DNA of 64,000 bases from Aliirhizobium wenxiniae (GTDB taxonomy: Bacteria; Pseudomonadota; Alphaproteobacteria; Rhizobiales; Rhizobiaceae). Shown in pieces: positions 1 to 7,503 of this stretch (position 1 is the stretch's first letter; every line of letters begins with the position of its first letter). Under the pieces are notes generated by a model that saw nothing but the letters and a program-made list of their open reading frames with translations, did no database searches and had not been told where the DNA came from. The position numbers and the translations under genes are program-made. The DNA is taken from NCBI RefSeq assembly GCF_014201355.1, contig NZ_JACHEG010000003.1, positions 310,001 through 374,000 on the forward strand. The letters run 5' to 3'.

Positions 1-211
1 CGGCCTTGGGCGCTTCCGAACCATAGCGCACCCTGGCATCGCGGCCATCCGGCACGAGAGGCTGACGATAGATCTGCCCGCCGCATGCCGGCGCCTCGTC
101 GACGACGATCGGCCGAAGCCCGGCTGCAACAAGCGTGGCGGCGGCACGGATTCCGGCCGGGCCGGCTCCGACGATGAGAGGCTGAGCCCGATCTTTTGCG
201 GCGTCACTCAT
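1..211 (-). CDS. FAD-dependent oxidoreductase, N-terminal part (opine/hydroxyproline dehydrogenase type), cut by window edge
   Basis: The minus strand from ATG at 211 reads MSDAAKDRAQPLIVGAGPAG and continues as a Rossmann fold to the window edge, so only about 70 residues are seen. The VGAGPAG dinucleotide-binding motif lies near residues 14-20, followed by an acidic strand end (VDEAP) and GGQIYRQP, which is typical of the large FAD subunit of opine oxidases, HcnB-like and D-hydroxyproline dehydrogenase proteins. Its ATG overlaps the stop of the upstream [2Fe-2S] gene, so the two are translationally coupled and probably form one heteromeric dehydrogenase at the inner face of the membrane. The exact substrate (opine, hydroxyproline or other imino acid) is inference; the importer upstream suggests a cationic or amino-acid-like compound. 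Confidence 0.8.
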   Translation of the reverse strand, partial: MSDAAKDRAQPLIVGAGPAGIRAAATLVAAGLRPIVVDEAPACGGQIYRQPLVPDGRDARVRYGSEAPKA

Positions 212-510
212 GCAGGCTCTCCCGCACTGTTGGCCGCCCGAGTAATCACCTGCATGCCCTCGGCAAGGGGGGTCGAACAGGCACGGACCCGCTCGCCGCT
301 TATGAGTGTCACCCAGCAATCCTGACAGGCCGACATCTGGCAGAAGCCGGCCCGTGGTTCATGGGAGAAATCGCTGGGCCTGAGCCGTTCGTCGATGGTG
401 AGGATGGCGCTGAGCAGCGTGTCGCCGCGGCGTCCCTCGCAGGGTTTGCCGTTCAGCGAGAAACCGATCGGAACTTCATTCTGTCGCGCAACGCGATGCA
501 GGAGTGGCAT
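208..510 (-). CDS. Small [2Fe-2S]-binding subunit of an opine/hydroxyproline-type dehydrogenase
   Basis: The 100-residue protein has the Fer2_4 arrangement of HcnA/OoxA-like subunits: GKPCEGRRGDTLL in the middle and the cluster ligands in FCQMSACQDC followed by a fourth Cys in RVRACSTPL (C-x4-C-x2-C-x12-C). It follows the permease gene by 6 nt and overlaps the FAD subunit gene by 4 nt, so it belongs to the same operon. In known enzymes of this kind the small ferredoxin-like subunit passes electrons from the FAD/FMN subunits to the respiratory chain. Substrate is not readable from this subunit. Confidence 0.85.
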   Translation of the reverse strand: MPLLHRVARQNEVPIGFSLNGKPCEGRRGDTLLSAILTIDERLRPSDFSHEPRAGFCQMSACQDCWVTLISGERVRACSTPLAEGMQVITRAANSAGEPA

Positions 511-516
511 TTTCGT

Positions 517-1311
517 TCACTTCTGCCCGACAAGAATACGGTCCAGTCCGAACGCCCGGTCGAGCACGAGCATGGCGATACCGGTCAGGGCGATCATCAA
601 CGCGGAAACGGCCGCCATCATCGGATCGATGGATTCCGTCGCGTACATGTACATCCTGACCGGCAGCGTGACGGTCTGGGGTGAGGTAACGAAGATCGAC
701 ATGGTCAATTCGTCGAAACTGTTGATGAAGGCGAGCAGCCAGCCGCCGGTAATGCCGGGCAGGATCATCGGCACGGTAATCCGCCGAAATACGGTAAGCG
801 GCCCCGCACCGAGCGTTAGTGCCGCCTGTTCGGCATTGCGATCGATGCCGGTCAAGGCCGCCATCACGAGCCGCAGCACATAGGGCGTGACGACAACGAC
901 GTGGCTTGCCACCAGCCATCCGAAGCTGCCTGTTGCGCCGATCAGCGTGAACAGCCTCAGAAGAGCGACGCCGAGAACCAGATGCGGGATGATCAGCGGC
1001 GACAGGAACAAGCCATTGAGAAAACCGCGACCCGGAAACTCGTAGCGCGAGATCGCAATGCCGGCCGGAAGCGAGATCAGCACGGCAATCGTTGCCGCAA
1101 GCGTCGCCAGCCACAGGCTGTTGTAGAAGGATGCCATGAAGTCCGGATGGACGAACACGGCCTTGAACCAGCGCAGCGAGAACTCGGTCGTCGGGATGGT
1201 GAGCGTGCTATCTGGCGTGAACGCCACCAGACAGATGATCACCAGGGGCGCCAGCATGAAGCAGACGACGAGCGTGTGAAAGACGAGGGCGATTGGTCCG
1301 TTGCGATCCAT
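517..1311 (-). CDS. ABC transporter permease, PotC-like
   Basis: 264 residues with six hydrophobic segments and the permease EAA-type loop near residues 164-183 (EQAALTLGAGPLTVFRRI), which contacts the ATPase. The N-terminus (VFHTLVVCFMLAPLVIICLV) and the overall length match PotC/YdcV permeases of spermidine/putrescine-type importers. It lies 12 nt downstream of the partner permease and 6 nt upstream of the [2Fe-2S] gene. No substrate-binding protein is visible; it may lie outside the window beyond position 1. Confidence 0.9.
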   Translation of the reverse strand: MDRNGPIALVFHTLVVCFMLAPLVIICLVAFTPDSTLTIPTTEFSLRWFKAVFVHPDFMASFYNSLWLATLAATIAVLISLPAGIAISRYEFPGRGFLNGLFLSPLIIPHLVLGVALLRLFTLIGATGSFGWLVASHVVVVTPYVLRLVMAALTGIDRNAEQAALTLGAGPLTVFRRITVPMILPGITGGWLLAFINSFDELTMSIFVTSPQTVTLPVRMYMYATESIDPMMAAVSALMIALTGIAMLVLDRAFGLDRILVGQK

Positions 1312-1323
1312 GTCCTACCCCCT

Positions 1324-2178
1324 TCAGCCCAGAACCTTGCGCGCCTTGGCCTCGATCATCCGGTTATAGGCCAGCATGATCAGGAGGTTGGCGACAAGAA
1401 CGATAAAAGCGATGGCAGCGCCGAGCGGCCAGTTCAACTCGTGCATGTATTCGTCATAGACGACAGTCGCGGCCATCTTCAGCCGCCGCCCGCCGAGAAG
1501 GCCGGGAATGGCGAAAGAGCTTGCCGAAAGGCCGAAAACGATCAGGCTGCCGGAAAGAACGCCGAGCGAGATCTGCGGCAGGATGATTCGCCGCACTGCG
1601 GTGAAGCGTGAGGCGCCGAGCGACCATGCGGCCGGCTCAAGCCCCGGGTCGAGCTTCTGGATTGCCGTCCAGACCGGTATGATCATGAACGGCAGCATCA
1701 CATGCACCAGCGCGATCACGATCGCCGCCTCGCTGTAGAGGATGCGGACCGGGCCGAGACCGAGCATGATGCTGGCCTTGGAGATCAGTCCAGTCGAGCC
1801 GAGCAGCATGCTCCAGCCGAAGGAACGTACGACGACCGAAACGAGCAGCGGACCGATGATGACGAGAAGGAAGATCGACCGCCACGGGTTCCACATCCGA
1901 GACAGAATATAGGCTTCCGGCACGCCGATAACGACGCACAGAACCGTGGTGATAAAGGCGATCCTCAACGTTCGCCAGAAGATCGAAAGAAAATAGGGGT
2001 CGGAGAGAACCGTCGTGTAGTTCGACAGCGTGTAACTGTCGAGCACACCTATATTGAAGTCATAAGCATGAAAGGAAAGCACTGCGGTCAGCGTCAGCGG
2101 CAGAACCACCATGCCGAGGAAGAAAATCAGGCCGGGGAGAGACAGAAACCACGGCGTCGAAGATGTCCGCGCCGTCAT
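1324..2178 (-). CDS. ABC transporter permease, PotB-like
   Basis: 284 residues, six predicted membrane spans, and the EAA-type loop in EPAAWSLGASRFTAVRRIIL (about residues 182-201). The sequence resembles the PotB/YdcU half of polyamine/opine-type importers and pairs with the PotC-like gene downstream. Its ATG overlaps the stop of the ATPase gene (2175-2178), which indicates translational coupling. It should form the heterodimeric membrane channel with the next gene. Confidence 0.9.
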   Translation of the reverse strand: MTARTSSTPWFLSLPGLIFFLGMVVLPLTLTAVLSFHAYDFNIGVLDSYTLSNYTTVLSDPYFLSIFWRTLRIAFITTVLCVVIGVPEAYILSRMWNPWRSIFLLVIIGPLLVSVVVRSFGWSMLLGSTGLISKASIMLGLGPVRILYSEAAIVIALVHVMLPFMIIPVWTAIQKLDPGLEPAAWSLGASRFTAVRRIILPQISLGVLSGSLIVFGLSASSFAIPGLLGGRRLKMAATVVYDEYMHELNWPLGAAIAFIVLVANLLIMLAYNRMIEAKARKVLG

Positions 2179-3242
2179 GCGTCAATCCTCGAAGTCTCCT
2201 GCGTCCTGGCCGAGACACGTGCGCTTTCCGGCAACCAAGAGAGTCCGACGGGCTGCCCCTGGGATGCAGGCAATGACCCGTCCGTATTCGGCCAGGAGAC
2301 GATGATCTGGCCGACCGCCGTATCCACGTTGAACAGCCAGTGGCTGCCGAAAAAGAACCTTGCACTGACCACTCCGTGCAGATGCCCCTGGCCCGCCGGC
2401 ACGATGGTAATTCGCTCGGGGCGAAGCGACAGGACGGCCGACTCGCCCTCTGTGGCGGGACAGTCGGTTGCCGGCAGGATCACACCGTGCGCCCGGATGC
2501 CGAGCTTGAGCGCGATACCGGGAATGTTGTTCATTTTGCCGATGAAGGAAGAGATGAACTCCGTCGCCGGATGATCGTAGACCGCCGCCGGCACATCGGC
2601 CTGCGTCATCCTTCCGTGTTCCATGACGACCACCCGGTCGCTGATCGACAGCGCCTCACCCTGGTCGTGAGTAACCATGATTGTCGTCGTGCCGACCGTC
2701 TGCTGGATGCGTCGAAGCTCGAACTGCATTTCCTCACGCAGCTTGGCATCCAGATTGGAGAGCGGCTCATCGAGCAGCAGCACCGGCGGTTCGATGACGA
2801 GGGCACGGGCGATTGCGACGCGCTGCCGTTGGCCGCCGGAAAGCTGGCGCGGATAACGATCGGCAAAGCGGTCGAGCTTGACCAGCGCCAGCGCTTCGGC
2901 CACCCGCCGATCGCGCTCGGCCCTGCCGACCTTGCGCATTTCCAGACCAAAGCTGACATTCTGTGCCACCGTCATATGCGGGAAGAGCGCATAGGTCTGG
3001 AATACGATGCCGAGCCCGCGGCGGTTCGGTTTCTCACGGGTGATTTCGCGGCCGTCGAGCGTGACCGTGCCGGCCGATGGTTCGGCGAGGCCCGCAATCA
3101 TCTGCAGTGTCGTGGTCTTGCCGCAGCCTGAAGGCCCCAGAAGCGAAACGAATTCGCCCTTGCTGACCTCCAGATCGACCGCATCGACTGCGGTGAAATT
3201 GCCATAGATTTTCGATAGCGAATTGAGCGTCAGAAAGCTCAT
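2175..3242 (-). CDS. ABC transporter ATP-binding protein, PotA-like
   Basis: The 355-residue protein has Walker A GPSGCGKTT near residue 36, Q-loop, signature LSGGQRQRVAIARAL, Walker B LLLDEPLSNLD, H-loop VTHDQ, and a C-terminal TOBE-type region, the order of PotA/FbpC importer ATPases. An in-frame extension upstream to 3341 is possible, but the ATG at 3242 (MSFLTLN) has GGAG about 10 nt upstream and starts exactly where family members start, so it was chosen. It is the first gene of the operon running to position 1 and diverges from the IclR regulator. The cargo is inferred to be the substrate of the dehydrogenase downstream. Confidence 0.92.
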   Translation of the reverse strand: MSFLTLNSLSKIYGNFTAVDAVDLEVSKGEFVSLLGPSGCGKTTTLQMIAGLAEPSAGTVTLDGREITREKPNRRGLGIVFQTYALFPHMTVAQNVSFGLEMRKVGRAERDRRVAEALALVKLDRFADRYPRQLSGGQRQRVAIARALVIEPPVLLLDEPLSNLDAKLREEMQFELRRIQQTVGTTTIMVTHDQGEALSISDRVVVMEHGRMTQADVPAAVYDHPATEFISSFIGKMNNIPGIALKLGIRAHGVILPATDCPATEGESAVLSLRPERITIVPAGQGHLHGVVSARFFFGSHWLFNVDTAVGQIIVSWPNTDGSLPASQGQPVGLSWLPESARVSARTQETSRIDA

Positions 3243-3363
3243 GTCCACTCCAGTTGCGCCAATTTTCGCGCTTTTTTCTAATTTCGTTCCCGAGGAGAAA
3301 GAGACAGTAGAAAACTGCCTATGGTCAATGAAAAATTCCAATTAGAAAAATTATGATTGAAAT

Positions 3364-3380
3364 ATTTCATTATATGAAAT
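3364..3380. promoter_or_regulatory. Palindrome, probable IclR-family operator
   Basis: In the AT-rich gap between the divergent importer operon and the IclR gene there is a perfect inverted repeat ATTTCAT-TAT-ATGAAAT (arms 3364-3370 and 3374-3380). The surrounding bases contain further GAAATATTTC-type half sites. IclR proteins bind AT-rich palindromes close to their own promoter, so this is a likely site for control of both transcription units. The assignment is inference from position and symmetry. Confidence 0.5.
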
Positions 3381-3414
3381 TTATGTGAGAATAACTCGAT
3401 CCGGATTACATTTA

Positions 3415-4248
3415 ATGGATGAAGATACTCGCCAGATATCAAGTGCAAGGCGCACGCTGATCATCCTCAAGACGCTTGGCGCGGCAGATGCTGCCGGCAT
3501 GCGGCTGATCGATGTGGCAAAGGAAGTGGGCTGCAACCAGCCGACAGCCCATCGCGCCATGCAGGATCTGGTCGCCGAGGGGTTTGTCGAACAGGTTTCC
3601 GGCGGGAAACGCTACCGCCTCAGTCTCGAATTTTTCGTGATGGCAGCCCGTGCCGGACGCTCCGACGGTTTGCGCGAGCTGGCCAGGCCGGCACTTCTTC
3701 GCCTATCGTCAACCCTGACGGACACGATCTTCCTGCTTGTGCGAAGCGGTTATGATGCGGTCTGCCTCGACCGTGTCGAAGGCCCCTTCCCGATCCGTTC
3801 CTTCACCGGCGACATCGGCGGCAAGGTTCCGCTCGGTATCGGCCAAGGCAGCACCGCCATCCTCGCCAACCTGCCGGAAGCGGAGAGGGAAGCCGTTATC
3901 CGGTTCAACATGCCACGCCTGCTCGATCGCAGCCATCTCGACGAGGCAAGCTTCCGACTTCTTCTCGCCAACGCTCGCGAGCAGGGTTTCGTCAGCTTTA
4001 ATGCGGGTCTCATTCCGGGCATGGCCGGCGTCGCCGTTGCCGTCTGCGATGCGAACGGTACGGCGGTCGCGGCCTTGAGCGTCGGCACGCTTGCCGAACG
4101 TGCCGAAGGCGAGAGATTGCAGGCGATGGTGGATATTCTCTCGGCCGAGGCTCGCGAGCTCGGGCGCCGGATCAATCCATTCGACCCGGCCTTGCGCTCA
4201 CCGTCACGTAGCCTGAGCTATGTCCAGGCGCAGAACCGACTTCGTTAG
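3415..4248 (+). CDS. IclR-family transcriptional regulator
   Basis: About 277 residues. The N-terminal winged helix spans residues 10-75 (IDVAKEVGCNQPTAHRAMQDLV is the recognition region) and the C-terminal IclR effector domain follows (PIRSFTGDIGGKVPLGIGQGS and AGVAVAVCDANGTAVAALSV). A GTG at 3385 would add ten residues but has no ribosome site and sits next to the palindrome; ATG 3415 has a weak CCGGA upstream. It diverges from the importer/dehydrogenase operon and probably controls it in response to the imported compound. Confidence 0.88.
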   Translation: MDEDTRQISSARRTLIILKTLGAADAAGMRLIDVAKEVGCNQPTAHRAMQDLVAEGFVEQVSGGKRYRLSLEFFVMAARAGRSDGLRELARPALLRLSSTLTDTIFLLVRSGYDAVCLDRVEGPFPIRSFTGDIGGKVPLGIGQGSTAILANLPEAEREAVIRFNMPRLLDRSHLDEASFRLLLANAREQGFVSFNAGLIPGMAGVAVAVCDANGTAVAALSVGTLAERAEGERLQAMVDILSAEARELGRRINPFDPALRSPSRSLSYVQAQNRLR

Positions 4249-4505
4249 TTGGACTTGTTTCACGACATTGCCCCTGGCGATAAAGTTTTCGCGGCTGCGG
4301 AAGATCGGCACAGCTGAGTCCAAGGGGGCAAGGTCCTCAGAGGAGACCATACGCACCGGAAGCAAGACGATCATCAGCAGGGACGGCGACACAGGAAACC
4401 GCTTCTGCTTCAAATCCTGAGCTCGCTCGTCGATGCCAGATTCTACAAGAGATATCCCACGCGGCCGATATCCTTTCCTCGCCCACAACAGGACGAGGCA
4501 CGCCG
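4249..4505. other. Intergenic region without a recognisable gene
   Basis: 257 nt between the IclR gene and the RegA-like gene. Small open frames on both strands have no ribosome site and no protein-like composition. I see no strong terminator or repeat. It should hold the promoter for the gene at 4506. Confidence 0.4.
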
Positions 4506-5093
4506 ATGGACTATTGCCAGAACCTCAAGGTTACACGAGAACCGTCCGCCATGGCCGTGTTGATCGCAGATCCATTTGTTGAGCGATCGGCATCACTCGC
4601 CTCGAATCTGGCAGCGCTCGGCTACGAAATTGTCAGATGTTCCACGCTTAACGCCTCGATGTCGGCGTGTCTCGAGGCACGACCATCTCACGTGCTCACC
4701 GAGCTGCCATTCTCAGATGGCTGCGGTATGGATCTGGTCCGTTTGATAACGGCTCACCTCCCTTCAACGAGAACCGTCGTTCATACCTGGTTTGCCGATA
4801 TCCCGACCGCGGTAGCCGCCGCCAAGGCTGGGGCGTACGATTTGGTGCCGAAACCTACAGACGAGGAATTCCTGCTCAACATCTTGCTGTCCGATACCGA
4901 TCGGGTTCCCGCCGAGTGCAAAATACGGTCGGCCGGCTGGGTACGGCAGCAGCATATCGAACAGATCATGAGGATCACCAGTTCGAACATCTCGGCTGCC
5001 GCCCGTAAACTCCATCTCGACCGACGTTCTCTGCAGCGAATGCTCAAGCGTTATGAGGATCAGGCCAGATCACAGATAGGCGTCGATGGATAA
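4506..5093 (+). CDS. RegA/ActR-like response regulator with Glu in place of the phospho-acceptor Asp
   Basis: 195 residues. The receiver half (residues 15-125) and the C-terminal Fis-type helix-turn-helix (about 142-185, ISAAARKLHLDRRSLQRML) align end to end with RegA/PrrA/ActR redox regulators. At the position of the phosphorylated Asp (xVDMRLGDG in ActR) this protein has LTELPFSDG, with Glu66. The acidic pair that binds Mg is reduced to a single Asp22 (LIADP), while Thr95 and Lys117 of the switch are kept. No histidine kinase lies next to it. It may act as a permanently active, phosphorylation-independent DNA-binding protein (inference). Confidence 0.8.
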   Translation: MDYCQNLKVTREPSAMAVLIADPFVERSASLASNLAALGYEIVRCSTLNASMSACLEARPSHVLTELPFSDGCGMDLVRLITAHLPSTRTVVHTWFADIPTAVAAAKAGAYDLVPKPTDEEFLLNILLSDTDRVPAECKIRSAGWVRQQHIEQIMRITSSNISAAARKLHLDRRSLQRMLKRYEDQARSQIGVDG

Positions 5094-5326
5094 GGGTCGG
5101 ACCAAACTCCATTTTCTTTAGGCCTTCCGACCTCGTGGACAAGTTACCGTAGACCGGAATTGTACTGTTCGCAGCTGGCGGTCGCCGACGACCTGCCATT
5201 GACAGTGCCGCTTAGGCAGACTTGGCATGCTGGGCCGTCCGCTCCGCTCGAACATGAAGGGTTAAGGTGAACGGCACAATCGCTCTGTCTGCGGCGACCG
5301 TCCAAACTGCGGAGCCTGCTACATCT

Positions 5327-5707
5327 CTACGATGGCAGCAGCCCAGCGACTTCGCGGAATACAAGCTCCATAAGAATCCCACTCGGAGTTCGGACGAATA
5401 GGCGACGTTCACCTAATTCTGGCAGATCCATCGTCGAATATGGTATGCCTTTCAACTCCAGCCCCTCACGGAACTTGAGGTACCCATCAAGACGAAACGC
5501 GACATGGTCGATGCCTTCTGCGTTCCGGACGGCAGTACTGCCGTCGCCCGGAATGAGATGTACGATTGGCTGATCGCCGTTGTAAAGCCAATATCCTGGA
5601 AACCCGAATGAGGGGCGATATCCAATCTTGAGGCCTAGAATGCCTTCCAGAAATTCCCTCGTCCCTTCAAGGTCGGATGTCCTTAGGGTTACGTGATCGA
5701 GCTGCAT
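5327..5707 (-). CDS. VOC-family (glyoxalase/bleomycin-resistance fold) protein
   Basis: 126 residues with two beta-alpha-beta-beta-beta modules: MQLDHVTLRTSDLEGTREFL at the start and IDHVAFRLDGY in the second half, ending TPSGILMELVFRE. Possible metal ligands are His5, His86-region and the final Glu of MELVF. It begins 4 nt after the SDR gene and has AGGTTGA upstream, so the two are co-transcribed. VOC proteins act as isomerases, dioxygenases or lyases; the reaction here cannot be told from sequence. Confidence 0.8.
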   Translation of the reverse strand: MQLDHVTLRTSDLEGTREFLEGILGLKIGYRPSFGFPGYWLYNGDQPIVHLIPGDGSTAVRNAEGIDHVAFRLDGYLKFREGLELKGIPYSTMDLPELGERRLFVRTPSGILMELVFREVAGLLPS

Positions 5708-5711
5708 CAGT

Positions 5712-6422
5712 TCAACCTATCACGCCGCCGCCATCGACCCGAACGTTCGACCCCGTCGCAAAAGGCGTCGTCATTAGAAAGAGCACTGCGTTCGCAATAT
5801 CGCCTGGTTGTCCGATAGTCTTGGCCGGAAGGCTCGCAGCCACACGTTCGAACATCGATTTGCGGCTTTCGTCCTCCATCTTCGACCACAACGGAGTGTC
5901 TATAAGACCCGGCGAAACCGAGTTGACCCTTACAGGCGACAATTCGAGGGCTAGGCCACGGCCAAGGGACTCGAGGGCGGCGTTGATCGCGCCCTGAAGG
6001 ACCGACGACGCAGATGGACGTTCGCTGAGGAAGCCCGAAATGAAGGTGAGCGATCCACGCTCACTGAGACGGGCGGCGCGTGCGACCCGGTAGGCTCCCC
6101 AGAACTTGCTCTCCATCGCTTTTTTCGCGTCATCAAGCGATAGCTTGCGGACAGGGCCGCTCGGTGTCTGCGCGGCCGAGATGACGATGTGGTCCCACGG
6201 GTCATTTTCCTGGAAAAAGGCCTCGATACCGATCTCGTCGGCGGTGTCGATGATCGCCGATTTGACCGTCCCGAGGGACTGGGAGGCCGCGGCAAGTTTT
6301 TCAGCCGAACGCGAAGCGATCGTTACCTCCGCCCCCGCCAGTACGGCGGACTGCGCGACGGCAAATCCGATCCCCGAACTGCCGCCTACGACGAGTACAC
6401 GTTGATTGCTGAGAGATGGCAT
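5712..6422 (-). CDS. Short-chain dehydrogenase/reductase, atypical catalytic site
   Basis: 236 residues from ATG 6422, chosen because AGGAG lies 8-12 nt upstream; longer in-frame starts exist but have no such site. The NAD(P)-binding motif GGSSGIG is at about residues 13-19 and the C-terminal RVNSVSPGLIDTP block is clear. The usual Tyr-x3-Lys is not present: the region reads SASSVLQGAINAALESL. Many bacterial SDRs of this subgroup share that loss, so an altered mechanism rather than decay is likely. It is first in an operon with the VOC gene and divergent from the LysR regulator at 6543. Confidence 0.85.
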   Translation of the reverse strand: MPSLSNQRVLVVGGSSGIGFAVAQSAVLAGAEVTIASRSAEKLAAASQSLGTVKSAIIDTADEIGIEAFFQENDPWDHIVISAAQTPSGPVRKLSLDDAKKAMESKFWGAYRVARAARLSERGSLTFISGFLSERPSASSVLQGAINAALESLGRGLALELSPVRVNSVSPGLIDTPLWSKMEDESRKSMFERVAASLPAKTIGQPGDIANAVLFLMTTPFATGSNVRVDGGGVIG

Positions 6423-6481
6423 TGCTGTTCTCCTTGTACTAACCGTGTGCCGCAGTGATCGGCACAACGAGTAGATAGCTG

Positions 6482-6539
6482 CTTGCGACAGTCGCAAGAA
6501 TGGACATTGTCGTCGACTGTCTCATGCGATATTCGCAAG
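6482..6539. promoter_or_regulatory. Double LysR-type operator between SDR and LysR genes
   Basis: Two near-identical palindromes lie in the divergent promoter region: CTTGCGA-CAG-TCGCAAG at 6482-6498 and TGCGA-TAT-TCGCA at 6525-6537. Both contain the T-N11-A spacing of LysR boxes, and their centres are about 41 bp apart, close to four helical turns. This fits a tetrameric LysR regulator binding recruitment and activation sites on one face of the helix. Confidence 0.7.
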
Positions 6540-6542
6540 AAT

Positions 6543-7436
6543 ATGAGTGATGGTTTCCTCGACATGCTTGTCTTCGTTCGGGTCACGGAAGCCGGGAGCC
6601 TTTCTCGCGCCGCCCGCGAACTCGGCTTTTCGCTTACCGTTGTCAGCCGCAAGCTGTCCCGCCTCGAGGAACGGTTGGGAGTCCGTCTCATCAACCGAAC
6701 GACGCGGTCACTCACCCTGACGGAAGAAGGCTCCCGGTTCTATGACAGAAGCGTACGAATACTCGCGGAAATAGAGGATGCAGAAACGGAAGCAGCGAGC
6801 GGAAAGGACTCCGCTATTGGAACGTTGAAGGTGACCGCAACTTTCGCCTTTGGGGTACGATGGCTAGCGCCACTACTCGCCGAATTCCAGCAATCCCATC
6901 CAATGCTGAATGTCCGCCTGGATACGACGGACGGCCTGATCAACATCGTGGAAGATGGCTATGATCTCGCGATCAGGTTTGGTGACCTTGCCGATTCTAG
7001 CCTCATCGCACGACAGCTCGCGCCCAACAGGCGGGTTATATGTGCCGCCCCCGCTTATCTTGATCGAAGTGGCCGCCCGTCGTCGATCGAAGACCTCGTC
7101 AATTACGACGTGGTGTCCTTCGGCGACCCTGCGAACACGCACTGGACTTTCGAAGACGGCCGCTCGGTCAATGTCCGGAGCCGTCTTGGCTCGAACAATG
7201 GCGAGCTCGCCCATCGCTGGGCGTTACAGGGACGTGGTCTTATCCTGAAATCCATATGGGACGTCGAGGACGATGTCGCTTCAGGAAAGCTGGAGATTGT
7301 CCTGCCAGATCAAAGGCTGCCCGCCGCCCCAATACACGCTGTATTCCCGCACAATAGATTGGCCGCCGCCAAAGTTAGGCTCTGCGTCGACTTCCTGGCT
7401 GCACGACTTAAACGCGCCGCCCCAAGAGCCGTGTAG
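6543..7436 (+). CDS. LysR-family transcriptional regulator
   Basis: 297 residues from ATG 6543 (MSDGFLDMLVFVRV). The winged helix-turn-helix is at residues 1-60 (SLSRAARELGFSLTVVSRKLSRLEERLGVRL), and the substrate-binding domain begins near residue 90 (GTLKVTATFAFGVRWLAP). This is the AaeR/CrgA-like LysR subgroup. It diverges from the SDR-VOC operon and likely regulates it through the double palindrome at 6482-6539. The inducer is unknown. Confidence 0.9.
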   Translation: MSDGFLDMLVFVRVTEAGSLSRAARELGFSLTVVSRKLSRLEERLGVRLINRTTRSLTLTEEGSRFYDRSVRILAEIEDAETEAASGKDSAIGTLKVTATFAFGVRWLAPLLAEFQQSHPMLNVRLDTTDGLINIVEDGYDLAIRFGDLADSSLIARQLAPNRRVICAAPAYLDRSGRPSSIEDLVNYDVVSFGDPANTHWTFEDGRSVNVRSRLGSNNGELAHRWALQGRGLILKSIWDVEDDVASGKLEIVLPDQRLPAAPIHAVFPHNRLAAAKVRLCVDFLAARLKRAAPRAV

Positions 7437-7503
7437 AGACCAGACGGCTGCTCTCGGTGATCTCGGGTCGTGGCATTGGCGCGGATCCGGAAGCCTCCAC
7501 GCG

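Noticed and set aside
1702..2574. Long plus-strand open frame of 290 codons
   Set aside because: It is antisense to the two importer genes, whose motifs are unmistakable, and has the charge-rich composition of a GC-rich shadow frame.
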